23,465 bases of DNA, taken from T1Sed10-7 sp047921175. GTDB taxonomy: Bacteria; Actinomycetota; Nitriliruptoria; Nitriliruptorales; Nitriliruptoraceae. The notes beneath the pieces are model-generated. The model did no database searches. It saw nothing but the letters and a program-made list of their open reading frames with translations, and was not told the origin of the DNA. Position 1 is the first letter of the stretch; every line of letters begins with the position of its first letter. Below, piece after piece: positions 8,129 to 16,542 of the stretch. The position numbers were made by a program, and so were the translations under genes. The stretch spans positions 1 through 23,465 of the forward strand of contig JBLRWQ010000049.1 in the NCBI GenBank assembly GCA_047921175.1. The letters run 5' to 3'.

Positions 8129-9172
8129 TCAGTGGCGGGAGGAGGAGACGAGGACCTTCTTGAGGGCCTCGAACTCCTCCAGGCACTTCCCGGACCCGAT
8201 CGCCACGGAGGACAGCGGGTTGTCCGTCACGTGGATGGGCATGCCGGTCTCGTGCTTGAGCCGCTCGTCGAGGCCCTTGAGCATGCCCCCGCCGCCGGTC
8301 AGCACGATGCCCTTGTCCATGATGTCGGCCGCCAGCTCCGGCGGGGTCTTGTCGAGGGTGTTCTTGACCGCGTCGACGATGGCGTTGACGGGCTCCTCGA
8401 TGGCGCGCCGGATCTCGTCGGCGGAGACGATGATGGTCTTGGGCAGCCCCGACACCAGGTCCCGGCCGCGGATCTCCGCGTGCGGCTCGTCCGGCAGCGG
8501 GAAGGCGCTGCCGATGGCCATCTTGAGCTCCTCGGCGGTGCGCTCACCGAGCATCAGCGAGTACTCCTTCTTGACGTACCCGATGATCGACTCGTCCAGC
8601 TCGTCCCCACCGATGCGGATCGACTGCGAGGTCACGATCCCGCCCAGGGAGATGACCGCGACCTCGGTGGTCCCGCCGCCGATGTCCACGACCATGTTGC
8701 CGGCCGGCTCGTGGACCGGCAGGCCGGAGCCGATCGCGGCGGCCATGGGCTCCTCGATGATGTAGGCCGCGCGTGCGCCGGCCTGCATCGTGGCCTCCTC
8801 GACCGCGCGCTGCTCCACGCCGGTGATACCGGAGGGGACGCAGACGACCACGCGTGGCTTCGCGAGGAACCGGCGCTTGTGCACCGCCTGGATGAAGTAG
8901 CGCAGCATCTTCTCGGTCACGTCGAAGTCGGCGATGACGCCGTCCTTCAGCGGCCGGATCGCCATGATGTGGCCCGGGGTCCGGCCGATCATGCGCTTGG
9001 CCTCGGACCCGACCGACAGGATGTGCCCCGTCTTGGTGTTGATGGCCACCACGGACGGCTCGTTGAGCACGATGCCGCGGCCCCGCACGTAGACGAGGGT
9101 GTTCGCGGTGCCGAGGTCGACGGCCATGTCCCGGCCGAGGAACTGGAGGGAGTTGCTGAGGTTCGCAGCCAC
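8129..9172 (-). CDS. mreB: MreB, actin-like cell-shape protein
   Basis: A 347-residue bacterial actin that forms membrane-bound filaments guiding lateral-wall synthesis. ATPase signatures are clear: phosphate-1 AVDLGTANTLVYV (about 17-29), phosphate-2 VVDIGGGTTEVAVISLGG (about 161-178) and the adenosine motif VLTGGGGMLKGLDERL. The open frame reaches 9208, but the GTG at 9172 is preferred because AGGT lies 6 bases ahead and the N-terminus then matches the family length; the first ten residues are followed immediately by FLGRDMAVDLG. First gene of the mreBCD-mrdA-rodA operon. A candidate -10 sits about 95 bp upstream. Confidence 0.97.
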   Translation of the reverse strand: MAANLSNSLQFLGRDMAVDLGTANTLVYVRGRGIVLNEPSVVAINTKTGHILSVGSEAKRMIGRTPGHIMAIRPLKDGVIADFDVTEKMLRYFIQAVHKRRFLAKPRVVVCVPSGITGVEQRAVEEATMQAGARAAYIIEEPMAAAIGSGLPVHEPAGNMVVDIGGGTTEVAVISLGGIVTSQSIRIGGDELDESIIGYVKKEYSLMLGERTAEELKMAIGSAFPLPDEPHAEIRGRDLVSGLPKTIIVSADEIRRAIEEPVNAIVDAVKNTLDKTPPELAADIMDKGIVLTGGGGMLKGLDERLKHETGMPIHVTDNPLSSVAIGSGKCLEEFEALKKVLVSSSRH

Positions 9173-9266
9173 AGGTGGACCTGCCGTTGATGAGCACGCG
9201 TCGCGCACGCGTTGACGAGCCGGGGGGCGACCGGTGACACGGTGCCGCCGACCCCGCGGAAGCGTC

Positions 9267-9275
9267 AGGCTACCA
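9267..9275 (-). promoter_or_regulatory. Candidate extended -10 for the mreB operon
   Basis: Minus-strand TGGTAGCCT fits TGnTAnnnT in the radC-mreB gap. The predicted transcript would have a leader of nearly 90 nt. No good -35 is visible, but extended -10 promoters can do without one. Single-motif evidence. Confidence 0.35.
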
Positions 9276-9301
9276 GCCCCCCCTTCGCCGTAGGGCGGGG
9301 C
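9276..9301 (-). terminator. Bulged GC hairpin between radC and mreB
   Basis: On the minus strand GCCCC-G-CCC pairs with GGGGGGGC across a 9-base loop, giving 8 bp with one bulged G. It lies after radC and immediately before the candidate mreB -10, so it could end radC transcription. No U-tract follows. Confidence 0.28.
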
Positions 9302-9367
9302 CGGCCACCGCTCGTTCGGCCCGCTGTCCGGACCGCCCCGGCCACGTGCCGTCCTCGGTCCTGGCGC

Positions 9368-9874
9368 TCAGACCAGTCCGCGGCGCGCCAGGCTGATCCA
9401 GCGTCGTCCACCGACCACGAGGTGGTCCAGCACCTGCACCCCGACCAGTTCCCCGGCACGGACCAGCCGGCGGGTGACCTGCTCGTCGTCACGGGACGGT
9501 TCCGGATCCCCGGACGGGTGGTTGTGCGCCAGGACGAGCGCCGCGGCGTTGTGCAGGAGCGCGTCGCGGAACACCTCGCGCGGGCTCATGAAGGTGCGGT
9601 CCAGGCTGCCGACGCTGACGGTGACGACCGCCAGCAGGCGGTGCTTGGTGTCCACGACCGCGCTGAGGCAGCGCTCCCGGTCCGCTGCCGCCAGGCGCGG
9701 CACGAGCAGCTCGGCGGCGGCCTCGGGGCTGGTCAGCGCCGGCCGGTCGCTCGGCAGCGGGGGCGCCCAGCGGTCGGGACAGCCGCTCGGGCAGGCGGCC
9801 GGGCCGGCAGCGGCCACCTGCCCGCTCGCCGGGCCACGGTCGAAGGCCAGCTCGGGCGGGGACGTGGCAACCAC
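9368..9874 (-). CDS. radC: Short RadC-family protein (JAMM/MPN domain only)
   Basis: A 168-residue RadC/UPF0758-type protein. The C-terminal 120 residues are a standard JAMM-like domain: MSPREVFRDALLHN followed by HNHPSGDPEPSRDD, with His117, His119, Ser127 and Asp130 as likely metal ligands. The usual N-terminal helix-hairpin-helix (full-length RadC is about 220-230 residues) is missing; instead there are about 45 Pro/Ala/Gly-rich residues with two cysteines. The frame continues upstream into ndk, but the GTG at 9874 has AGGAG 6 bases before it and avoids that overlap. RadC genes often sit beside mreB. Its biochemical role is unsettled: the old DNA-repair label is not well supported. Metal-dependent hydrolase activity is possible. 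Confidence 0.85.
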   Translation of the reverse strand: MVATSPPELAFDRGPASGQVAAAGPAACPSGCPDRWAPPLPSDRPALTSPEAAAELLVPRLAAADRERCLSAVVDTKHRLLAVVTVSVGSLDRTFMSPREVFRDALLHNAAALVLAHNHPSGDPEPSRDDEQVTRRLVRAGELVGVQVLDHLVVGGRRWISLARRGLV

Positions 9875-9935
9875 CGGTCGCTCCTGAGGGTCGGGAGCGA
9901 CACCCTGCCCGATGCGGGCACCGAGGTGGCGACGG

Positions 9936-9967
9936 ACCCGGGCCGGCCTGTGGACAACCCGGGCCGG
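9936..9967 (-). promoter_or_regulatory. DnaA box between two direct repeats (ndk-radC gap)
   Basis: Minus strand 9957-9949 reads TTGTCCACA, an exact match to the DnaA-box sequence typical of high-GC actinobacteria. It sits between two perfect 11-bp direct repeats of CCGGCCCGGGT (9957-9967 and 9936-9946) with a period of 21 bp, about two helical turns. The repeats can also pair as a hairpin of about 8 bp (one G-U) that loops out the box, so ndk transcription termination is an alternative role. Confidence 0.5.
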
Positions 9968-9971
9968 GGGC

Positions 9972-10385
9972 TCAGAAGCGCCCGGGGAAGAACAGCTCCA
10001 GCTCCCGCGCGGCGGAGGCCGCACCGTCCGAGCCGTGGACGATGTTCTCCCCGATGACCGTGGCCAGGTCGCCACGGATCGACCCCGGCGCGGCGTCGAT
10101 CGGGTTGGTCGCCCCCATCAGCGTCCGCATCCCGGCGATCGCGTCGTCACCGGCGACGCACATCGCGACCAGCGGGCCGGAGGTGATGAAGGTGACCAGC
10201 TCGGCGAAGAAGGGCTTGTCGACGTGCTCGCCGTAGTGCTGCTCGGCGACCTCGCGCTCCAGGGTGCGCAGCTCGAGCGCCTCGATCGCGTAGCCCTTGC
10301 GTTCGATGCGCCCGACGACCTCGCCGATCAGGCCCCGGGCGACGCCGTCCGGCTTGACGAGGATGAGGGTGCGTTCGCGTGCCAT
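9972..10385 (-). CDS. ndk: Nucleoside diphosphate kinase
   Basis: A 137-residue enzyme, the normal NDK length. It transfers the gamma phosphate of ATP to other (d)NDPs by a phosphohistidine. Signatures are RTLILVKPDGVARGLIGEV at the N-terminus and the active-site ENIVHGSDG with His117. The P-loop-like KPDG and the Lys/Tyr/Arg residues of the nucleotide site are in place. The ATG at 10385 has GGAG 6 bases upstream; the longer open frame into folC is a shadow. It lies about 79 bp downstream of folC, and the pair is common in actinobacteria. The downstream gap to radC holds the DnaA-box structure. Confidence 0.97.
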   Translation of the reverse strand: MARERTLILVKPDGVARGLIGEVVGRIERKGYAIEALELRTLEREVAEQHYGEHVDKPFFAELVTFITSGPLVAMCVAGDDAIAGMRTLMGATNPIDAAPGSIRGDLATVIGENIVHGSDGAASAARELELFFPGRF

Positions 10386-10414
10386 GGTGGACTCCAGGGG
10401 GTTCGTGGGCGCGG

Positions 10415-10444
10415 AGCCTGCCCGAGGCGGACCGCCGGCGCCAA
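10415..10444 (-). promoter_or_regulatory. Weak candidate promoter for ndk
   Basis: Minus-strand TTGGCG (10439-10444) and CAGGCT (10415-10420) are separated by 18 bp, resembling TTGACA/TAGGCT. The spacer contains the short palindrome GGCGGTCCGCC. The leader would be under 30 nt. A chance match is quite possible. Confidence 0.25.
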
Positions 10445-10464
10445 CCCGGCCGCCGACGGACCGC

Positions 10465-11904
10465 TCACTCGGGCCAGGCCAGGAGGTCGACATCGTCGCC
10501 GTCGGCATCCTCGGGCGCGTGCACGACCTCGTCGTCGAGGTCGTCGTCCAGCGGCAGGAACCGGTCACGGGCCGCACCGACGGTGTGGAGCGACCCGGCG
10601 ACCAGCACGCCGTCGCCCGGACCCGCGACGGCCAGCGCCGCATCCAGCGCACCGGGGACGTCGTCGGCCACCTCGACCACGACGCCCGTACCGGCCCAGA
10701 CCTGGGCCGCCTCACGCTGCATGCGCGCGAGCGTCGCGGCCCGCGGCGACGGGGTCCGCGTGACGACCACGTGGGACGCCGCGTCCCGGAAGGCGGCCAG
10801 GATGCCGGCCACGTCCTTGTCCTCCAGGCAGGCGACCACGAGCACCAGCTCACCGAAGGCGAACGCCTCCCCCACCGCGGCCACCGTGGCGCGGGCGCCG
10901 TGCGGGTTGTGCGCCCCGTCGAGCAGCACCGTCGGGCGGCGGTGCACCACCTCCAACCGGCCGGGCACGGTGACCGCCTCGAGCCCGTGCCGGAGCACGT
11001 CGTCGTCCATGGCGGCGAAGGCCTCCCCGGTCAGGGCGGCGAAGGCCGCCAGGGCCACCGCGGCGTTGTCGGCCTGGTGCGCGCCGTACAACGGCAGCAG
11101 GACGTCGCCGAGCTCCCGCTCCCCCACCCGCAGCGTCAGCGACTGCCCCCCGACGGCAACCGCACGGCCGACGACCGCGAAGTCCATCCCGGCCCGCCAC
11201 CGCCGGGCCCCGGCCGCGGCGACGGCCGCGTCGATCACCGCGTCGACCTCGGGCGGCTGCACCGCGGTCACCACGTCGGCACCGGGCTTGACGATGCCGA
11301 CCTTCTCCCTGGCCGTCGCCGCCGGGGTGGCCCCGAGCTCCCGGTGGTCGACGTCGATCGGGGTCAGGACCGCGACCTCGCCACGCACCAGGTTGGTCGC
11401 GTCCCAGCGACCGCCCATCCCGACCTCGATGACCGCGACGTCGACGGGCACGTCCGCGAACCACCAGCTGGCCATGGCGACCAGCAGCTCGAAGTAGGTG
11501 ATGCGGTCGGCCTGCTCGCCGTGCTCTGCCACCGCCCGGGCATCGAGCAGCTCCGCCAGCGGCGCCACCTCGTCGTGGACCTCGGTGAAGCGGCGCGGGG
11601 AGATGGGACGACCGGCGAGCTGGAAGCGTTCGCGCACGCTCTGCAGGTGCGGTGACGTGAAGGCGCCCGCCGAGATGCCCGCAGCCGCGCACAGCGAGGC
11701 GACCATGCGGGTGGTCGAGCCCTTGCCGTTGGTCCCGGTCACGTGCACGCTCGGGTAGGCCCGCTGGGGGTCCCCGAGCAGGTGCTGCAGCGCGGTGATG
11801 CGCGACAGGTCCGGGACCATGCGGCCCGGTCCACGCGCGGCGAGCCGACGCTCGGCCTCGGCGAAGCGCTCCGCGATGACGCGTCGTTCGAGGTGCGTTG
11901 CCAC
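10465..11904 (-). CDS. folC: Folylpolyglutamate/dihydrofolate synthase
   Basis: A 479-residue Mur-ligase-family enzyme that adds glutamate to dihydropteroate and/or tetrahydrofolate, giving and retaining polyglutamylated folates. Visible motifs: ATP P-loop HVTGTNGKGSTT (about 54-65), folate-side TSPHLQSVRERFQLAG, IEVGMGGRWDATN (about 159-171), the AREKVGIVKPG lysine segment, and LLDGAHNPHGA in the C-terminal domain. The GTG at 11904 has GAGGT 5 bases ahead and is preferred over the longer frame to 11994, which would collide with the upstream gene's end. The last 30 residues are markedly acidic (DDDLDDEVVHAPEDADGDD), an extension not needed for catalysis. Located 52 bp after the DhaM fusion gene. 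Confidence 0.95.
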   Translation of the reverse strand: MATHLERRVIAERFAEAERRLAARGPGRMVPDLSRITALQHLLGDPQRAYPSVHVTGTNGKGSTTRMVASLCAAAGISAGAFTSPHLQSVRERFQLAGRPISPRRFTEVHDEVAPLAELLDARAVAEHGEQADRITYFELLVAMASWWFADVPVDVAVIEVGMGGRWDATNLVRGEVAVLTPIDVDHRELGATPAATAREKVGIVKPGADVVTAVQPPEVDAVIDAAVAAAGARRWRAGMDFAVVGRAVAVGGQSLTLRVGERELGDVLLPLYGAHQADNAAVALAAFAALTGEAFAAMDDDVLRHGLEAVTVPGRLEVVHRRPTVLLDGAHNPHGARATVAAVGEAFAFGELVLVVACLEDKDVAGILAAFRDAASHVVVTRTPSPRAATLARMQREAAQVWAGTGVVVEVADDVPGALDAALAVAGPGDGVLVAGSLHTVGAARDRFLPLDDDLDDEVVHAPEDADGDDVDLLAWPE

Positions 11905-11956
11905 GTCGGACCTCGTCAGGGGATGGTGACCGTGCTCGGCGACCGGCGCGGCGACG

Positions 11957-14497
11957 CTACCCGAGCAGCGCCCGCACCTCGGCGGCCGAGGCACAGCCGA
12001 GCGCCTGCTCGGCGAGCTGGCGGGCCTGCGCGAGGTCGATCCCTCGGATCGCGGCCTTGACCGCCGGGACGTCCACCGGTGGCACGCTCAGCTCGCGGAC
12101 CCCGAGCCCGACCAGCACCGCGGCGACGGTCGGATCGCTGGCCAGCTCGCCACAGACCGCCACCTCGAGGTCGGTGTCCGTGGCCGCGCGACCGACGCTC
12201 GCGATGAGCGCCAGGACGCCCGGGTCGAGCGGGTCGGCGAGGTGGTCGACGGCGGCGTTGCCGCGCTCGGTGGCCAGCGTGTACTGCGTCAGGTCGTTGG
12301 TCCCGATGGACACCACGTCGACCAGGCCGACCAGGTGCGCGGCCTTCAACGCCAGCGACGGGACCTCGACCATGACCCCGAGCCGCGGCCGGGCCGGGAC
12401 GTCGATGCCGTCGGCCTCGAGGGCCGCACGGGCCTGCTCGACGGCCTCGCGCACCGCGGCGACCTCGTCGAGGGTGGCGACCATCGGCACCAGCAGGGTC
12501 AGCGGGTGCTCGGCGGCGACCCGCAGGCCGGCCCGCAGCTGGGTGGTGAACAGCGCCCGCTCGGTGAGCGACAGCCGCACCCCGCGGGTGCCGAGGAAGG
12601 GGTTGTCCTCCCGCGGCAGGGGCAGGTACGGCAGCGGCTTGTCGCCACCGACGTCCAGGGTGCGCAGGGTCACCGGCCGACCGCCGACCGCCTCGCAGAC
12701 CTCGCGGTAGATAGCCACCTGCTCGTCCTCGCTCGGCGGCTCATCGCGGTCGAGGAACAGGAACTCCGAGCGCAGCAGCCCGACGCCATCCGCCCCCTCC
12801 GCCGCGGCGCGGGCCGCATCCCGGGGCAGCCCGACGTTGGCGAACACCCCGATGGGGGTGCCGTCGCGGGTGGCGACCGGGGCCTGCGCCGTCGCCCGCA
12901 GCTCGGCCGCGGCCGTGCGGCGTCTCGCCACCTCGACCTGCGCGGCCGCGAGCCGGTCGGCGTCCGGGCGGGTCTCGACCCGGCCCGTGTCGCCGTCCAC
13001 GACCACCTCGGCGCCGTCGGGGAGGTCGTGGACGCTCGCCCCGGCGGCGACCACGGCCGCGATGCCCAGCGCCCGGGCGATCAGCGCCGCGTGGGCCGTG
13101 GGCGACCCGGACGCGGTGACCACCGCGACGACCCGGTCCGGGTCCAGCTGCGCGGTCTGGGCCGGGCTGAGGTCCTCCGCGACAACCACGCCGGTCGGGG
13201 CGGGCACGTCGCGGACGATGCCGACGAGTGCGGCCAGCACGGTGCGACCGACGGCGTCCAGGTCGCCGGCCCGCTCCGCCAGGTAGGCGTCGTCCACCTC
13301 GGCGTAGGCGGCGAGCGCCTGCTGCACCGCGTCGCCCCAGGCCCGGGCGGCGCCCGCGCCGGCATCGATGGCGGCCCGGGCCGGTTCGAGCAGGTCGGGG
13401 TCGGACAGCACCAGCCGCTGCGTGCCGACCAGCTCGGCCGCCTCGGTCCCCGCCTGGGCCTCGAGCGCGCGGTGTGCGGCCGCGAGCTGCTCGGCGGCCG
13501 CCGCCAACGCGGTGTCCAGACGGGCGTGTTCCCCGGCGGGGTCCGCCGGCGCATCGGCGGCGGCAGCGAGGGTGTCGAGGTCCGGGAGTTGGCCGCCACC
13601 GAGGTGGTGCACCGCACCGACCGACAGACCGGGGGCGGCCGGGATCCCGACCAGGACCCCGTCGACATCGGGCCCTGGGACCGCCGGCGCGGCCGGCGTG
13701 CCGGTCCCCCCGGCGCCACCCGGCCCCGGGGTTCCGGCCGGTGGGCGCCCACCGGACGCGTCGACGGGGTCGCCGAGGTTGTCGGCGACCAGCGCCTCGA
13801 TCCGCGCGAGCGCTTCGGCCGCATCCGGACCACGGGCCTCGACGGTCACCTCGTGGCCACGGCGGGCCCCGAGGGTGATCAAGCCGTTCATGCTGCGTGC
13901 CGGGACCGGGCCACGACCGCTGGTGCGGTCGGTGACCTGCACGTCGGCATCCAGGCCGCCGAGCAGCTCCACGACCCGCGCGGCCGGCCGTGCGTGGAAG
14001 CCGAGCTCGTTCGGGACGGTGAGCTGCAGCGCGACGAGCGGCCCGTCGCCGACCTCGGCCGCGCTCGTGGTCGGCGACGCCGCCACGACGCCCAGGTGGC
14101 TGGCCTTCGCGTCCAGCCCGCGGCGGGCCTCGGCCGCTACCTCGTCGATGGGGGCGCCGGCGCTGGCCTGCACCGCGGCCGCGATCAGCCCCTCGACGAT
14201 CGGGGCCTCGCACAGCACGACCCGCGCGGCGGTCTCGGGCGGCAACAGGTCGAGGGCCATCTCGGCGGACAGGACCGCGGAGCCGAGGTCCATCAGGACG
14301 AGCACCCCGGCCTCGCTGTCGACCTCCTCGATCGCAGCCATGACCTTGACCGCGTCGGTGCCGAGCGGGGCCTCGTCGTCGTCGATCCCGCCGGCCAGGG
14401 CCAACCGGAGCCGATCGCCGGCCATCTCGGCAGCGAGCTCCGCTGCAGCCGTCGCCAAGGCGGCGCTGTGGGAGACGACGACGATGCCGACGGTCAC
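11957..14497 (-). CDS. dhaM: DhaM-HPr-Enzyme I fusion, phosphoryl donor for DHA kinase
   Basis: An 846-residue fusion of three phosphotransferase modules. Residues about 1-140 are DhaM (EIIA-Man-like; VVVSHSAALA, active His10; VLVLMDLGSAVLSAEMAL). Residues about 155-240 are HPr (GFHARPAARV, active His168; Ser202 in ARSMNGLITLG). A Gly/Pro/Ala linker (245-275) leads to Enzyme I: phosphohistidine His469 in SPTAHAALIARALGIAAVV, then the whole PEP-binding domain (GVGLLRSEFLFLDRDEPPSE; LRTLDVGGDKPLPY; VMVEVPSLALKA; SIGTNDLTQYTLA; Cys782 in VCGELASDP). E. coli DhaM has only part of Enzyme I; here PEP binding is also present, so the chain could run PEP to EI to HPr to DhaM to DhaL alone. GAGGAGG precedes the GTG at 14497. 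Confidence 0.93.
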   Translation of the reverse strand: MTVGIVVVSHSAALATAAAELAAEMAGDRLRLALAGGIDDDEAPLGTDAVKVMAAIEEVDSEAGVLVLMDLGSAVLSAEMALDLLPPETAARVVLCEAPIVEGLIAAAVQASAGAPIDEVAAEARRGLDAKASHLGVVAASPTTSAAEVGDGPLVALQLTVPNELGFHARPAARVVELLGGLDADVQVTDRTSGRGPVPARSMNGLITLGARRGHEVTVEARGPDAAEALARIEALVADNLGDPVDASGGRPPAGTPGPGGAGGTGTPAAPAVPGPDVDGVLVGIPAAPGLSVGAVHHLGGGQLPDLDTLAAAADAPADPAGEHARLDTALAAAAEQLAAAHRALEAQAGTEAAELVGTQRLVLSDPDLLEPARAAIDAGAGAARAWGDAVQQALAAYAEVDDAYLAERAGDLDAVGRTVLAALVGIVRDVPAPTGVVVAEDLSPAQTAQLDPDRVVAVVTASGSPTAHAALIARALGIAAVVAAGASVHDLPDGAEVVVDGDTGRVETRPDADRLAAAQVEVARRRTAAAELRATAQAPVATRDGTPIGVFANVGLPRDAARAAAEGADGVGLLRSEFLFLDRDEPPSEDEQVAIYREVCEAVGGRPVTLRTLDVGGDKPLPYLPLPREDNPFLGTRGVRLSLTERALFTTQLRAGLRVAAEHPLTLLVPMVATLDEVAAVREAVEQARAALEADGIDVPARPRLGVMVEVPSLALKAAHLVGLVDVVSIGTNDLTQYTLATERGNAAVDHLADPLDPGVLALIASVGRAATDTDLEVAVCGELASDPTVAAVLVGLGVRELSVPPVDVPAVKAAIRGIDLAQARQLAEQALGCASAAEVRALLG

Positions 14498-14557
14498 GAC
14501 GGACCTCCTCAGGGTACTCCGGGACGGGCTGCCGCGACGGGCTGCGGCGCGCGCGGT

Positions 14558-14577
14558 GGGGTGACGACCGTCACCCC
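14558..14577. promoter_or_regulatory. Perfect 9-bp palindrome upstream of dhaM
   Basis: GGGGTGACG and CGTCACCCC flank a 2-base centre (AC) in the 173-bp dhaL-dhaM gap, 60 bp before the dhaM start. The very short centre suits a protein-binding operator better than a stable terminator hairpin, and no U-tract follows. It may allow dhaM to be controlled apart from dhaKL. The binding protein is unknown; the nearby IclR regulator is one candidate. The rest of the gap shows no clear feature. Confidence 0.45.
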
Positions 14578-14670
14578 GGGGGGCTCGTCGGGGCGGTCGA
14601 CGCGGTCGAGCAGGACCGACCCCGGACCGGGCGACCGCGGGAGACGGCGGCCCGGTCCGGGGACGGACCA

Positions 14671-15312
14671 TCAGGTCCCCAGCGTCTCCGCTGCGGACCG
14701 CACCAGCAGCCACGAGGACGTCGCCCCGGGATCCTGGTGTCCGATGCTGCGTTCCCCGAGGTAGCTGGCTCGACCCTTCCGCGCCAGCATCGGGATGGTG
14801 GCCCGCATGCCCTCCTCGGCCGCGGTGGTGCCGGCTGCCAGCGCATCGGCGAGGGTGCCGCCGTCGGCCAGGCTCGACTCCATCGCGTCGATCGCGGGCA
14901 GGAGGGCGTCCAACATGGTCTTGTCGCCGGGTTCCGCCTTACCACGGGACTGGACCGCACCGACGGCGGCCTTCAGGGCGGCGACCAGGCCGGCCGCATC
15001 CGTCGACCCCGAGGCACCACCGGTGGTCCCGAACGCCAGGAAGAAGCTGCCGTACAACGGCCCCGATGCCCCGCCCACGGTGGAGATGACCTTCATCGCG
15101 ATGGAACGGCCGAACCCGAGGAAGTCCTCGGGCTCGGCCGCCGCCAGGGCCTCGACGGCCGCCCGGCAGCCACGACGCATGTTCGTGCCGTGGTCGGCGT
15201 CCCCGATCGCCGAGTCGAGCTGGGTGAGCTCGTCGGCGTGCTCGCTGATCACCTCGGCGAACCGGTGGATCCAGGCCACCAGGTCAGCGACCGAGACGGT
15301 CGTCTCGGCCAT
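14671..15312 (-). CDS. dhaL: Dihydroxyacetone kinase subunit DhaL (ADP-binding)
   Basis: A 213-residue DhaL subunit. It holds ADP as a coenzyme, takes phosphate from DhaM and passes it to DHA bound on DhaK. The Mg-binding triad has the family spacing in LDSAIGDADHGTNM (Asp33, Asp38, Asp40). Nucleotide-site motifs TVGGASGPLYGSFF, EPGDKTMLDAL and GRASYLGERSIGHQDPGA are intact. The ATG at 15312 is preferred because a G-run lies 7 bases ahead; a GTG two codons earlier (15318) would overlap the dhaK stop as GTGA. Spacing of 2 bp (or a 4-bp overlap) to dhaK implies coupled translation. It ends 173 bp before dhaM. Confidence 0.95.
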   Translation of the reverse strand: MAETTVSVADLVAWIHRFAEVISEHADELTQLDSAIGDADHGTNMRRGCRAAVEALAAAEPEDFLGFGRSIAMKVISTVGGASGPLYGSFFLAFGTTGGASGSTDAAGLVAALKAAVGAVQSRGKAEPGDKTMLDALLPAIDAMESSLADGGTLADALAAGTTAAEEGMRATIPMLARKGRASYLGERSIGHQDPGATSSWLLVRSAAETLGT

Positions 15313-15314
15313 GG

Positions 15315-16313
<999 letters not shown>

Positions 16314-16328
16314 CGCGTGCCCTCTCCC

Positions 16329-16345
16329 GCGGGCCGTTGGCCCGC
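16329..16345 (-). promoter_or_regulatory. dhaK: 7-bp hairpin in the dhaK leader
   Basis: GCGGGCC pairs perfectly with GGCCCGC across a 3-base loop, ending about 16 bases before the dhaK ATG and directly beside its ribosome site (GGGAGAGGG). In RNA it would form a stable stem just upstream of the ribosome site. It could tune translation or shield the 5' end. Confidence 0.35.
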
Positions 16346-16431
16346 TTCCATCCGTCGGACCGGGCGGGGTACCCGGCCGGTGCTGCCGGCTGACCGGCGT
16401 GTCCTGGGTGCGACGACGACGCGGTGGACCG

Positions 16432-16448
16432 CGCCGAGGGGCTCGGCG
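16432..16448. promoter_or_regulatory. 7-bp inverted repeat in the divergent dha promoter region
   Basis: CGCCGAG and CTCGGCG flank GGG, roughly midway between the dhaK and dhaL-like starts. In a divergent intergenic region this is a candidate operator shared by both promoters. At this GC content such repeats arise by chance fairly often. Apart from it, the leader hairpin and the plus-strand promoter candidate, the 254-bp gap shows nothing clear. Confidence 0.25.
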
Positions 16449-16513
16449 AGAGGCGTACCCATCGCGGACCGTCTCCGGCCAGGAGTCCGAAGGCCTTTCG
16501 GCATCATCGAACA

Positions 16514-16542
16514 CATCGAGTGAAGCTCGCGGCGACTAGGGT
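16514..16542 (+). promoter_or_regulatory. Candidate promoter for the second dhaL and iclR
   Basis: TAGGGT (16537-16542) is a plausible -10; transcription would start near 16549, about 19 bases before the GTG at 16568. Seventeen bases upstream, the -35 position holds CATCGA, the second copy of a direct repeat (16505-16510 and 16514-16519) and a poor match to TTGACA. That would fit a promoter needing an activator, but this is inference. Confidence 0.35.

Noticed and set aside
9368..10075. Longer radC start overlapping ndk
   Set aside because: The added 67 residues are antisense-like Arg/Ser/Pro sequence within ndk and do not resemble the RadC helix-hairpin-helix domain.
14511..14516. TACCCT as a dhaM -10 element
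   Set aside because: Transcription would begin inside or after the Shine-Dalgarno sequence (GAGGAGG), leaving no usable leader.
14558..14577. Dha palindrome as an intrinsic terminator
   Set aside because: The centre is only 2 bases and no U-tract follows; an operator is the better reading, although attenuation is not excluded.
12242..14764. Long plus-strand open frame (840 codons) opposite dhaM
   Set aside because: Shadow of the DhaM-HPr-EI gene: compositionally biased, no motif and no credible ribosome site.
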